DNA of 53,283 nucleotides from Firmicutes bacterium UBA4795 (GCA_002402825.1 DHGP01000001.1:1-53283); one strand, 5' to 3'. Positions 33,769 to 42,588 are shown, counted from the first letter of the stretch. A program made the numbers and translations. The notes: generated from the letters alone by a model not told the origin.

Positions 33769-35013
33769 TTAGTAATAAAAGAAGTGCGCCAACTGGTTCG
33801 CCGTATTTGTAGAATAGTCGTAGTAGTAATGCACCATAAAGGTATAACCCTTGCCTTTCCCTGCCCAGTACTTCGTACCAAAGTGCCACATCTTACCTCC
33901 GTGGTATCCGCCATCATTCTCAGATCCTTGAATATGTTGGGTTTCAAAGAGATTTCCATCAGCCCGATCAACGCCGATGCCGCCGACATCGCTGATTGCT
34001 TGAGTAGTAGATGAGTGTCGAGAATTAACGATATATTTTTGGTCATTAGTATTATCCTGAACGTCTGCGTAGTACGGCGAGAAGTTCCATTTGGGATGGT
34101 ACACATGGTACCAGCCATACATCTTTACCGCCAGAGCGCCAGCCCTTACTGCAGTGGGATACGACGTATACCAACTTGCCACCCATTCGTTGGGAAGTAC
34201 ATCCCGGATATAATCATAAAAGTTAACCGTCGCCGTAGATGTTTTCCAATAGTCTTTGTTTGTCTGATAAGTCAAATAAACTTTGATGCTACTTGGTCTC
34301 GCGTGCTCGTCCGTAGCGGTTGGCGAAACTTCCGGGATTATGCTCAAATCGGTTTGTTTTTCCTTTGCCAGGTCAGCTTCACTCGCTGCAAGGTTCGCAA
34401 TAACTCTCCCCTCGTAATTAGTAACCAAACCTCTTGCTTCCATAGTTGCCTCAATTTCTACCGCCTTTTTCTCGGCTTCCGTCCTAAAGCCGTAACCAGA
34501 TTCAACTAAAACCCTAATAGAGGGAACAGGAATTCCCGCGATCTTCCAACCATCAGTTTCCTCAGTCATCACAATAAGACGGTGATTAATCCCATTATAC
34601 AGCCATTTTTCCTCCCGGTTTACTTTAAATCTGATTTCGGCATAGAAGAAACGAGTCCTGTCCAAACTCTGGTCTCTCGTTACCAGACCGCCAGATGCCA
34701 CGCCAAATTCTTTAGGCAATTCTCTGATATTCACCAAGGTTGCGTTTTGTTCTTTAAAAAACGTCTGGTCAGGATTTTCAGCGATAAATCTCTCCATAAG
34801 GCCCCTGTTTTCTTTACTGAAACAGCTTATGTATTCTTGAGAGTCCTGGTTATTTATTGCCTGCACCATTCTGTTAATAACCGTGGAAGCCTCGCTGGAA
34901 TCCCGATCTCCAGACGAAGAGTTGGTGACAGCATATGCTACTGGTACTAAAAGCATCATCAATAGTAACGCCATAAACGCTTTTGGCCACTGCAAACTGA
35001 GTTTCTTTAACAT
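33769..35013 (-). CDS. secreted SpoIID/LytB-domain protein with NTF2-like N-terminal region
   Basis: 414 residues. Signal peptide to about residue 28 (KAFMALLLMMLLVPVAYA). Residues about 40-200 resemble an NTF2-like fold (VINRMVQAINNQDSQEYISC, RFFYAEIRFKVN). From about 250 comes a SpoIID/LytB domain: DYIRDVLPNEWVASW with the Glu expected at the catalytic site, RAGALAVKMYGWYHVYHPKW, DVQDNTNDQKY, AISDVGGIGVD, ending HFFYY. SpoIID cuts glycan strands during sporulation; whether this one acts in spores is not known. Probably co-transcribed with the propeller gene. Confidence 0.82.
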   Translation of the reverse strand: MLKKLSLQWPKAFMALLLMMLLVPVAYAVTNSSSGDRDSSEASTVINRMVQAINNQDSQEYISCFSKENRGLMERFIAENPDQTFFKEQNATLVNIRELPKEFGVASGGLVTRDQSLDRTRFFYAEIRFKVNREEKWLYNGINHRLIVMTEETDGWKIAGIPVPSIRVLVESGYGFRTEAEKKAVEIEATMEARGLVTNYEGRVIANLAASEADLAKEKQTDLSIIPEVSPTATDEHARPSSIKVYLTYQTNKDYWKTSTATVNFYDYIRDVLPNEWVASWYTSYPTAVRAGALAVKMYGWYHVYHPKWNFSPYYADVQDNTNDQKYIVNSRHSSTTQAISDVGGIGVDRADGNLFETQHIQGSENDGGYHGGKMWHFGTKYWAGKGKGYTFMVHYYYDYSTNTANQLAHFFYY

Positions 35014-35162
35014 GAAAGACTAACCCCTTTACGAAAAAATTTACTTTTTGTTCACTCACTATCCTTTTCCTTTAATGGCTTAGGAGGACCTGGGTTTTTC
35101 AAAAACTCAATTAAATTCCCATTGCGGACTGCACATCGTACCACAGCTCAAGCTATTAGCTC

Positions 35163-36225
35163 CTAAGATTGACCAGGAGCTCTTATATGTTTAAATCTAC
35201 GGGCTATGGTATGCCCCACATTGGGTTCAATTGCTCCTAATCCACTGGCAAGTTCCGGCTTCGGGCCAGATCGATTCCGCCAATCAACAATTCCTTCCCA
35301 AACGTTATTCATAAGACCCTGAAAATTTAATAATTCTTCCTTTGCCTTTTCTTCCTCTTTGTTTATTAAAGTTTCTATACTCAAGTTAAATGCTTCCCGA
35401 TCCCCTTTAGCAAAAGTTAATTCTAAAGCTTTTTTAATTTCTGGATTTTGCCCAAAAAGAGAAGTTAAGTCTCTTTTTAAGTGAAATCTACAATACTGGT
35501 ATTCTGCCCCAAAGTAATCAACACCTTATGGCACAGGCTTCTAGCCTGTGACTTGAACCATCTCCCCCAATAATAATCCTGGTGCTTATGTCCTGTGGCA
35601 TATACCCGGCTTAAATGCCGTTCTAAAGCAGACCAAAAATCTTCTCCGCTTTCCCCATGAACAAAATAAATGGGGTTTTTAAGCTTGTTTCTTTTTGTCC
35701 CAGGCTGTTCCTTTTCCCACCCAAGGTAGGCCACGGCTGTTTTTAGCTCAAAGTTTTTGTTCTTTTTTCGTTTGCTTCGGGCAAGCCCCCTTTGCTGCCA
35801 GCGAATTAATGCTCCATTTGCCTCAATAATTAAAAGGGGTACTTCTCTTTTTCCTGTTTCATCTAAAGCCGTAGGCTCATTCCACTTTGATAGGTGCTCT
35901 CCGGCGGTTATTACTTCTTGCCGGATGGATTCCCGCTATGCACTAAGCGCCATGCGCAGTTACTCACCTGCGGCCAACGTCTTGCAATTAATTCTGCTAA
36001 CCGAGGAGAGATAGTGGCTCCTTTAGGGATACCCAAAAGTTCATCTAATAAGTAAGCGTATACCCAGGTTCCATTAGCTGTTTGTTTTTTATAGTAACGC
36101 CGTCTGTGGATTAATTCCCCTAAGGAGCATACTATGGCTCGATCGTGAATATAGGCCACTTTCCATCCTATTGGAAGTTTACTGGTAAATACCCAAGAAT
36201 ATTTTACAGTAACTGAGCTAATCAT
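35163..36225 (-). pseudogene. ISLre2-family (UPF0236) transposase, multiply frameshifted
   Basis: Minus-strand pieces in order: start at 36225, YAYLLDELLGIPKGATISPR; then a piece with GEHLSKWNEPTALDETGKRE; then AYLGWEKEQPGTKRNKLKNP; then GAEYQYCRFHLKRDLTSLFG; then LSIETLINKEEEKAKEELLN and GLGAIEPNVGHTIARRFKHI. This is the ISLre2 order. Several one-base shifts and stops separate the pieces and the C-terminal end is lost at about 35163. A short palindromic repeat sits inside (35532-35550). Confidence 0.8.
35532..35550. repeat. palindrome CACAGGCT-TCT-AGCCTGTG inside the ISLre2 pseudogene
   Basis: Eight-base perfect arms with a three-base loop. It lies between the pieces GGDGSS-like (minus strand ...GGGGGAGATGGTTCAAG) and GAEYQYC of the transposase, where the family normally has about WIKxGVDYFGAEY. 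Another copy with identical arms is at 38418-38436. Confidence 0.7.
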
Positions 36226-36359
36226 ACTACCATAAAAAGAATTATTCTTTATTAAAGGTAATATTCGACATAAATAGCAAAATTCCTTCTTTTTTAAGAA
36301 GAAATCTCTTAATTTTGTTAGTTTACATTAGAACATAATCAAATATTATTGCATGTTAT

Positions 36360-36455
36360 TTATTGGTAAACAAAAGCAGGGGGTTTTTCGATAGTTTCTT
36401 TAACCTCTTCGCATAGCTCGTTAATTGTTGGTGCGTGAATCGCTAAGCTGTGGTA
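36360..36455 (-). pseudogene. HicB-like or similar small-protein fragment
   Basis: Downstream of cutA on the same strand, an open frame without a good start reads NYHSLAIHAPTINELCEEVK then ETIEKPPAFVYQ. The pattern (short strand, then a helix with EEVKETIE) resembles HicB-type antitoxins. It is too short and divergent for certainty. The rest of 36226-36465 shows nothing. Confidence 0.28.
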
Positions 36456-36465
36456 ATTTAAATTT

Positions 36466-36795
36466 TTACTTTTTATTATCTGTATTATCTTCAAGCCACT
36501 TAAGATAATCCTTGCTTCCTGTAACCAGAGGCAGGGCTATGACTTCGGGTACTTCGTAAGGGTGCATTTCTATTATGGTACTTTCCAGCTCATTGTAAAG
36601 TTCTTTTTTGGTCTTAATGAGACATAGCCATTCTTTACTTTTTTCAATTTTATTATGCCACCAGTAGGTGCTTATTATTGGTCCTACAATTTGAACGCAA
36701 GCAGCCAGTCTTTTAGCTACGACTTTTTGGGCGATTTCTTCGGCCGTATCTTTTTTTTCCGTAGTAGTAAGTACCTGTAAATAATTTTCCAGCAT
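36466..36795 (-). CDS. cutA: CutA1 divalent-ion tolerance protein
   Basis: 109 residues. Typical CutA1 marks: LAACVQIVGPIISTYWWHNK then EWLCLIKTKKELYNELESTI and HPYEVPEVIALPLVTGSKDY. A trimeric small cytoplasmic protein with a ferredoxin-like fold linked to copper and other metal tolerance; the exact role is unsettled. ATG 36795 has GGATGGTG ahead. It stands alone between IS debris and a hypothetical gene. Confidence 0.93.
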   Translation of the reverse strand: MLENYLQVLTTTEKKDTAEEIAQKVVAKRLAACVQIVGPIISTYWWHNKIEKSKEWLCLIKTKKELYNELESTIIEMHPYEVPEVIALPLVTGSKDYLKWLEDNTDNKK

Positions 36796-36929
36796 TAGAC
36801 ACCATCCTATATCCTATTTTGAATGAAGAAATGAAAGAAAAGGCAGGGGTTAAAAGGGTAAATTAAAGCTTTTGGCGGCTTTTAACTTCCTACCTTATAG
36901 TAATAGTAACTTCAGAAAATCAAGCTTTT

Positions 36930-37547
36930 TTATTCTACCAATAGCTTGTATGATTCGGATAACTTAATGCCTGAGTATCCGGTATAACCTCTAATTTGTT
37001 CAATCCCTTTGTCAGTTATTTTTATCCAGTCAGAATTATCTACTGTATTGCCGCTGCCTCTCCGTTCAACCAGTTCTTTTTGCTGTAAAGCTAAGATTTC
37101 CGGGGCCAAAATTCCAACGGTTGTTTTCATCAGAGAAGCAAAGTTTTTTACGCTAAGGCTAACATTTGGGGAAAGACGATGTTCTTCATTTAAAATTTTA
37201 AGGACTACATTTTGAATTGAATATGAATTATAGTATAAAGCCAGGTCTTTTTTATCTTTCCAAAGCTTATATTCTTCTTCGGTAACGATAGGCCAATGGT
37301 CTATACTTACTAGCTGGTCGGTAAAAATATTAAAATACTCGTAAACTGGTTTTTTAAAGGCTAAATCCTTAAGTTTGCGTATAGCAATAAGCTCTACTTC
37401 CATCTGGGCCATCTTAATAAATTGTTCACTGATTCTAAAAGTACCGTACCTTTCGTTAAATTTTACGTTAACCTCTACGCCAGGAACTTCAAAATTACCT
37501 TTTCGGATAAAGTTTAACCTTACAATAACTGGCCTTTTAAGTTCCAT
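36930..37547 (-). CDS. hypothetical protein with a winged-helix-like C-terminal region
   Basis: 205 residues from ATG 37547, chosen because AAAGGGGGG lies nine bases ahead; an earlier in-frame start lacks such a site. The N-terminal half is beta-rich (RPVIVRLNFIRKGNFEVPGV, FNERYGTFRISEQF). The C-terminal part (NFASLMKTTVGILAPEILAL then KELVERRGSGNTV...WIKITDKG) looks like a winged helix. No family named. Confidence 0.6.
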   Translation of the reverse strand: MELKRPVIVRLNFIRKGNFEVPGVEVNVKFNERYGTFRISEQFIKMAQMEVELIAIRKLKDLAFKKPVYEYFNIFTDQLVSIDHWPIVTEEEYKLWKDKKDLALYYNSYSIQNVVLKILNEEHRLSPNVSLSVKNFASLMKTTVGILAPEILALQQKELVERRGSGNTVDNSDWIKITDKGIEQIRGYTGYSGIKLSESYKLLVE

Positions 37548-37816
37548 GTTGTATGCCCCCCTTTTTAATATAATTTTTTTAATTTCTTTTTCTGCTAGTG
37601 GCACAGTCCAAGGGCAGGCTTCGGGCAGGCAGGATGCTTACTCTACAAGCCTACCTTCCTTCCAGCCTGTCGTCTGTTATTACCTGACTTAATAATAACT
37701 TATTTTTTTTGTTTTTGTCCATAGTTTAAACTAAAAACTACTTTCCTCCTGTTTTTTTTAAATAGACTGTGTTATGATAAAAATACTATTTTTTTATTTA
37801 AGTAAGGATAAATGTT

Positions 37817-38365
37817 ATGCGCCTTCTTTTACATACTTGCTGCGCTCCCTGCACAATATTACCAGTTGAATACTTGCGGGCCCAAGGACACGAGGTTTAC
37901 GGCTATTTTTTTAATCCTAATATTCACCCTTATACTGAATGGCTCAAACGTAAAGAGGCCTTGCAAAATTATGCCCAAGTGGTTCAAATGGAAATGATTT
38001 ACGACGAAGGATACCAGTTAGAAGAATTTTTGCAGCAAGTTGTTTACCGGAAAAAAAATAGGTGTTTATTTTGTTATGCTTTTCGTTTACATCAGGCAGC
38101 CAAAATAGCTAAAGAAGAGAATTTTAATATTTTTAGTACCACTTTATTGGTCAGTCCTTACCAGCAGCACGATTTAATTAAAGAAATTGGCGAAGCAGCA
38201 GGAGCAAAAAACGGGCTAACTTTTCATTACGTAGATTTTAGACCAGGCTTTAGAAAGACACAAAAACAGGCTAAAGAATTAAACCTTTACCGTCAGCAGT
38301 ATTGTGGCTGTATTCTTAGCGAACGCGACAGATATTATCCAAAAGAAAGAAGAAAGAAGTGGTAG
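37817..38365 (+). CDS. queH: epoxyqueuosine reductase QueH
   Basis: 182 residues, the usual QueH length. Fe-S and metal ligands are visible: LLLHTCCAPCTILPVEYL at the start, KKNRCLFCYAFRLHQAAK in the middle, YRQQYCGCILSERDRY at the end. It reduces epoxyqueuosine in tRNA to queuosine and replaces the unrelated QueG. The frameshifted QueG-like gene at 51958-52819 is therefore not essential for this step. No other queuosine gene is nearby. Confidence 0.93.
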   Translation: MRLLLHTCCAPCTILPVEYLRAQGHEVYGYFFNPNIHPYTEWLKRKEALQNYAQVVQMEMIYDEGYQLEEFLQQVVYRKKNRCLFCYAFRLHQAAKIAKEENFNIFSTTLLVSPYQQHDLIKEIGEAAGAKNGLTFHYVDFRPGFRKTQKQAKELNLYRQQYCGCILSERDRYYPKERRKKW

Positions 38366-38417
38366 GATAAGCATCCTTGCTTGTCTCTCCATCATTGTCA
38401 ACCACATTATTGTCAAC

Positions 38418-38436
38418 CACAGGCTGGAAGCCTGTG
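38418..38436. repeat. palindrome CACAGGCT-GGA-AGCCTGTG within a larger inverted repeat
   Basis: The arms are identical to those at 35532-35550. It is enclosed by GTCAACCA and TGGTTGAC, and TTGTCAACCACA occurs twice in tandem just to the left. It lies between the convergent queH and malic enzyme genes, where it could also act as a terminator. Confidence 0.65.
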
Positions 38437-38458
38437 TCACTGGTTGACCTACTTGATA

Positions 38459-39640
38459 TTAGCCGGTTTTCCTGGCTATACCAGATGAGACGGCTTCTGC
38501 GGCTACTGCTTTGGCTACTGCCAGAGCTACTCTTAAATCAAACGGGTTAGGAATAATATAATCTTCCTTAATCTCCGCATCAGATACCAAAGAAGCAATA
38601 GCGTAAGCAGCGGCAATTTTCATTTCTTCAGTAATGGCTTTTGCCCTTACGTCAAGCGCACCTCTAAAAACACCAGGAAAAGCCAGGACATTATTTATCT
38701 GGTTAGGAAAATCAGAACGGCCCGTCCCAACTATTCTGGCCCCGCCAGCTTTAGCTTCTTCAGGGTAAATTTCAGGAACAGGATTAGCCATGGCAAAAAC
38801 TATAGCTTCCTGGTTCATGCTTTTCACCATCTCTTTAGTAACTATCCCGGGCGTGGATACCCCAATAAACACATTAGCCTGTCTAAGTGCCTCCTTTAGA
38901 CCGCCGCAGATTTTTTCCCGGTTGGTATGTTTGGCTATTTCCTCTTTAAAAGGATTAAGACCACCGGCCCGGCCTTCATAAATGGCCCCTTTACTATCAC
39001 AAACAATTAAAGATTTTACTCCCATTCGCAGCAACAACCGGGTACACGCAATCCCGGCTGCCCCAGCCCCGCTGATGACAACCTTAATACTTTCGATTTT
39101 TTTGCCCGTAAGCCGTAGCGCGTTTAGCAGGGCGGCGGTAACTACAATGGCCGTTCCGTGCTGGTCATCATGGAAGATAGGGATAGTTGTTTCGGTAATA
39201 AGACGTTTTTCAAGCTCAAAGCAACGCGGAGCGGCAATATCCTCCAGATTAACTCCCCCAATGGTCGGCTCAAGCCATTTTACAAACCGGACAATTTCTT
39301 CTACTTCCCTGGTTTTAAGGCACAAAGGAAAGGCATCTACTCCGCCAAAATGTTTGAATAATACGGCTTTACCTTCCATTACCGGAAGCGCCGCCTCCGG
39401 CCCTATATCGCCTAACCCTAAAACTGCTGTTCCGTCCGTGATTATGGCTACCAAGTTTCCCTTACCGGTATACTTGTAAACCAGCTCCACATTTTGGCTA
39501 ATTTCTTTACACGGTTCGGCCACCCCTGGAGTATACGCCAAACTAAGGTCTTGAATGTTTTGCAGGGGAACCTTGCTTTTTACCTCAATTTTTCCTTTAT
39601 GCATACAGTGAAATTTTAAAGCCTCTTCCTTAAGTCCCAA
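38459..39640 (-). CDS. NAD(P)-dependent malic enzyme
   Basis: 393 residues, the short bacterial form. Start TTG 39640 after GGGGGG. Substrate side: LSLAYTPGVAEPCKEISQN with Tyr, GLGDIGPEAALPVMEGKAVL with the catalytic Lys region, PIFHDDQHGTAIV for metal binding. Nucleotide side: VVISGAGAAGIACTRLLLRM (Rossmann GxGxxG) then AMANPVPEIYPEEA. It converts malate to pyruvate and CO2. It stands alone. Confidence 0.94.
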   Translation of the reverse strand: MGLKEEALKFHCMHKGKIEVKSKVPLQNIQDLSLAYTPGVAEPCKEISQNVELVYKYTGKGNLVAIITDGTAVLGLGDIGPEAALPVMEGKAVLFKHFGGVDAFPLCLKTREVEEIVRFVKWLEPTIGGVNLEDIAAPRCFELEKRLITETTIPIFHDDQHGTAIVVTAALLNALRLTGKKIESIKVVISGAGAAGIACTRLLLRMGVKSLIVCDSKGAIYEGRAGGLNPFKEEIAKHTNREKICGGLKEALRQANVFIGVSTPGIVTKEMVKSMNQEAIVFAMANPVPEIYPEEAKAGGARIVGTGRSDFPNQINNVLAFPGVFRGALDVRAKAITEEMKIAAAYAIASLVSDAEIKEDYIIPNPFDLRVALAVAKAVAAEAVSSGIARKTG

Positions 39641-39983
39641 ATTTTTATCCCCCCGTAATATTTAATCACCGTTGAACGAAAACGCGTTCCTGTTTTTTAT
39701 CCCAAAAGTTGCCAATGTTTGAACAGGGGTTCAATACTACGTTATGCTCCGTCTCCTTTTTGCACCGCCTTATGTTTCTCATTGGCTAAACATCTCTGCT
39801 AGTATGCTTGAACCTCGTTTGTTCGCTTTTTCAGAATTTCGCCGGCGTAATCGGTAACTACATGCAGAAATTTCTGATTGATTCTGAGATAAAAGGATTT
39901 TTTGCTAATGACAAATTGCCTGTTGGTTCATATACAGGCTTATCAGGCCGAATTTTCAACCTGCCTTTGTAGGCGAGTTTAAC
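39641..39983. other. unassigned stretch between malic enzyme and methyltransferase remnant
   Basis: No intact frame. Minus-strand pieces such as YKGRLKIRPDKPVYEPTGNL and KFLHVVTDYAGEILKKRTNE look protein-like but are broken by stops and were not recognised. Probably mobile-element or gene debris. Confidence 0.3.
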
Positions 39984-40522
39984 TCATTCATAAGCAATAT
40001 CGTAATACTTTTTAACTATCTCTGAACCGGCAACTTTTCTTTTATTCATTATTCCAGCTATAGCGGTTGAGCCAACCCCTAAAAAGGGATCAAAGACAAT
40101 TTCATTTTCATTTGAAAGGGCAAGAATTAATCTTTGAATACGGTTTCTGAGTTGTAGACCTTTACTTTTAAAACAATCGTAAAGCAGTATATCAAGAGGA
40201 ATAATTTCACCATTGTCAACATAGTTTCCAACTTCCCAACAAATACTCCCTTCGTCTTTAAGTACCCTTATACATTCATTAATTACTTGACCTTGCTGAA
40301 AAATGTATTCTTTAATCTCTGGTTTTTTTCATATTCCTTGCCGATATTATATGGCGGAGAAGTGATGATCAGTTGAATAGACTGATCAGGGATTTGACTT
40401 AAGAAATCAAGACAATCTCCAAGATACAAAGTAGCTAAGTTTCCCTTGGAAAAAGAAGTTTTAATCTCTAATTCCTCCTGAGGAGCAAAAAGGTTCCTAT
40501 TTGGGTCATATTTTATAGACAT
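39984..40522 (-). pseudogene. DNA (N4/N6) methyltransferase remnant, frameshifted and internally deleted
   Basis: From ATG 40522 it reads NLATLYLGDCLDFLSQIPDQ then LIITSPPYNIGKEY, with the catalytic SPPY motif. The frame shifts near 40325 and continues EYIFQQGQVINECIRVLKDE, GSICWEVGNYVDNGEIIPLD, KGLQLRNRIQRLILALSNEN and VFDPFLGVGSTAIAG, the SAM-binding FxGxG. Between LRNRI and QRLIL about 80-100 residues of the usual enzyme are missing. A likely former restriction-modification methylase. Confidence 0.8.
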
Positions 40523-40785
40523 AGTAATATTTCATCTCCACACTTTACAGAATTAACCATAGATTGAATCTTCATAATGTCGAGTTTACTAAATAAATGT
40601 GATGAATGCTTATATACTTCTCTCAATTCACTGAGAATTTTGTCAAAAGCCTTTCTTTGTTGCTTGATGCCTCTATAGTACTGCCTAATCTTTTCCAGCA
40701 AATTGATACTTTCTAAAACATCGCTTCTTTGAATATTATTATTATCACTTATCAAGCTAACCACCCTCAATTCAACTTGCGTCAA
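40513..40785 (-). CDS. hypothetical helical protein upstream of the methyltransferase remnant
   Basis: 90 residues, start TTG 40785 or a later GTG. Almost wholly helical, Lys/Arg-rich (LLEKIRQYYRGIKQQRKAFD). Its end overlaps the methyltransferase start by ten bases, so they formed one operon. Possibly part of the former restriction-modification system, or itself truncated. No family recognised. Confidence 0.45.
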   Translation of the reverse strand: MTQVELRVVSLISDNNNIQRSDVLESINLLEKIRQYYRGIKQQRKAFDKILSELREVYKHSSHLFSKLDIMKIQSMVNSVKCGDEILLCL

Positions 40786-40984
40786 ATTTCCGATGTCGTT
40801 TTGCAGATAAAAGAAGTTGCCAAAGGCAATTTGGGGAAATCCCTGATTTCCTTTTTATCCGCAGTTACATGAAGTGGCGGCATAATTAAACCACTCTCCA
40901 AATAACATACTACACTACATCTGTCCAAAAGTGGATACCAACAGGGCTAAAAATCCAAATTTCCTAAAGAAATAAGCAGCAAAA

Positions 40985-41062
40985 ATGGAAATAAACATTC
41001 CGGAACCTGAATTCTATGAAAGTAAGTTTATTTATGACCAAGAAAAAGATTTAAAATTAAAC
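40985..41062 (+). pseudogene. second IS1182-type transposase fragment
   Basis: The plus strand reads INIPEPEFYESKFIYDQEKD and then runs into the AbiEi gene end on the other strand. Similar wording (PEPEFYKSKFIYDKE) occurs in IS1182-family transposases. The rest of the 40786-41056 gap has nothing clear. Confidence 0.45.
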
Positions 41063-41686
41063 CACCCCAACCGGCTCCAATTCCGGCCATTTTTTTGGGT
41101 TATCCAGTCCTGTCTCTTTTAGAAAATCTAACAGTTCCATTTTTTCTGCGTACTCCAGGAACTTGTTTTTATCAAATCTGTCGAGCCAGAGCTCTTGCAG
41201 CCGGGGAGTGGTTTTTCTTATTTTAAGCAGGTAATAAAAATAATCAAGCAGCGCCTTTTCCGGTTCTGCTACCCAGATCATTTTTTCCGTATAGTTATAG
41301 TAACCAAAGATTAATCTTTCAGGAAACCTGGTAAACCGGTACCAGCCGTATTCATTGGTGCACTCAAAACTTTTTCCAGCCCAGCGTATGCTGGTAATCA
41401 GATAAGGTTTTTGTTCTATAATTCCGTGCATCCAAAGCGCTGTTTGTAGTGAAATGTATGAATCTACGGCAATAACCTGGTGAAGGCAAAAAGAATTCTC
41501 CGGCGGATAAAATGGATTCCAGTACACTCCCCTGCTTAGCCTTGGAATAACTTCCGCACTGCTTAGCCGTTTTAGCGTTTGTGCCGCCGCTTCCAGGGAA
41601 ACGTTGAACTCACAAGCGATATCTGCCGCCTTTATGGGCCGGATTCCTGATTTTTTGAGATATTTCAAGACATTCAAAGCGCTCAT
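41057..41686 (-). CDS. AbiEi-type antitoxin / transcriptional regulator
   Basis: 209 residues. An N-terminal winged helix (IKAADIACEFNVSLEAAAQT then KRLSSAEVIPRLSRGVYW) is followed by the AbiEi C-terminal antitoxin domain (ALWMHGIIEQ, YEWYRF-like EYGWYRFTRFPE, VAEPEKALLDYFYYLLK). In type IV AbiE systems it represses its own promoter and counters the AbiEii toxin. Here it comes after the toxin gene, the reverse of the usual order, and overlaps it by 77 bases in another frame. Confidence 0.82.
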   Translation of the reverse strand: MSALNVLKYLKKSGIRPIKAADIACEFNVSLEAAAQTLKRLSSAEVIPRLSRGVYWNPFYPPENSFCLHQVIAVDSYISLQTALWMHGIIEQKPYLITSIRWAGKSFECTNEYGWYRFTRFPERLIFGYYNYTEKMIWVAEPEKALLDYFYYLLKIRKTTPRLQELWLDRFDKNKFLEYAEKMELLDFLKETGLDNPKKWPELEPVGVV

Positions 41687-42350
41687 TTAATCTCACCAGT
41701 ATTTCTTTATAATTAAAAATTTTTATTTCTTCTTGGGAAAGGTAGGGGAAAAGCTCTTCCTGAACAAAATCCTCCGGAATTTGTGATAATTTTTCTATTA
41801 ATTTATTTCTATCTGTTTCGTCAGGAATCGTTAATTGTTCTCCGGTTTGAAATGAAAAATCTATAATGTATAATAAATCATAAGCATCTCTCGGAGCTGT
41901 TCTGGTGGGAGAAAGCGCTGCTTCTATTTTCTGTGCAAACATATCTTTTAAAGAAAGGTGGAAAACCGGCACCGTATAGGGAATTCCCCAAGAATGAAAA
42001 CTTACGGTTGTTGTTTTGAAATTTTGCGGAGATACTTTACCGCGTCGGGAAAATTCTAACTTAAGAGAAATTTCATTGGGGAGGACCAGCTTCCATCTTT
42101 GTGTAGTATCGGTTTGTTTTGGAGCCGTTGAAATAATTTTCAATTCTGTTAGCAATTTTTCTATTTTCTCTTGAAGTCGGTATTTCGGAAAATCAGGGTC
42201 GAGTTCGTAATCTAAATCTTCGCTTCTTCGTGAAGATTTAAAAACAAACCTTAATGCTCCTCCGCCTTTGAGAGCCGCCGATTTTTTGAGAGATGACGCT
42301 ATTTTTACCACAAGTAATGCTTGTTCTTTGTCATTGTTATTCATAATCAT
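41610..42350 (-). CDS. AbiEii-type nucleotidyltransferase toxin
   Basis: 246 residues from ATG 42350 (a GTG lies three bases earlier, another ATG at 42344). The nucleotidyltransferase core is AALKGGGALRFVFKSSRRSE then DLDYELD (KGG...SEDLD), followed by HLSLKDMFAQKIEAAL and APRDAYDLLYIIDF. It lacks the longer N-terminal part of many AbiEii proteins. The toxin-first order is unusual. The promoter places the RNA start only a few bases before the codon, so the mRNA may be almost leaderless. Confidence 0.8.
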   Translation of the reverse strand: MIMNNNDKEQALLVVKIASSLKKSAALKGGGALRFVFKSSRRSEDLDYELDPDFPKYRLQEKIEKLLTELKIISTAPKQTDTTQRWKLVLPNEISLKLEFSRRGKVSPQNFKTTTVSFHSWGIPYTVPVFHLSLKDMFAQKIEAALSPTRTAPRDAYDLLYIIDFSFQTGEQLTIPDETDRNKLIEKLSQIPEDFVQEELFPYLSQEEIKIFNYKEILVRLNERFECLEISQKIRNPAHKGGRYRL

Positions 42351-42362
42351 CACCTGTTATTA

Positions 42363-42391
42363 ATAATATATCAATTTGACATATATGTCAA
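42363..42391 (-). promoter_or_regulatory. AbiE promoter with 16-base palindromic operator
   Basis: On the minus strand TTGACA (42391-42386), 17 bases, TATTAT (42368-42363). The -35 is the left half of the perfect palindrome TTGACATATATGTCAA (42376-42391). This fits self-repression by the AbiEi winged helix. The expected RNA start is near 42356. Confidence 0.7.
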
Positions 42392-42521
42392 TTAACATTA
42401 CTATTTGTTTTCATTGGTTAAGGAAACGAACCTTTGTTTATCTGTAAACGTGTTCAGTGAAAAAACAAAAAATATTTTGTAGGCGGTTATGATTCATAGC
42501 TTGACAACACCCGCAAAAGTA

Positions 42522-42551
42522 AAAGCTGAAAGCATAAAAACTTTCAGCTTT
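42522..42551 (-). terminator. terminator of the spore coat/gltX cluster
   Basis: AAAGCTGAAAG and CTTTCAGCTTT form a perfect 11-pair stem with an eight-base loop, about 40 bases beyond the last coat gene. On the minus strand it is followed by TACTTTTGC, a broken T-run. Confidence 0.75.
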
Positions 42552-42588
42552 ACATCACTTTTTTTACTTTTATGATTAACTTTTATAT

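Noticed and set aside
36226..36360. Possible tRNA or small RNA in the A+T-rich gap
   Set aside because: No TTCGA/TTCAA loop with a matching acceptor stem was found, and no tRNA was recognised anywhere in the window.
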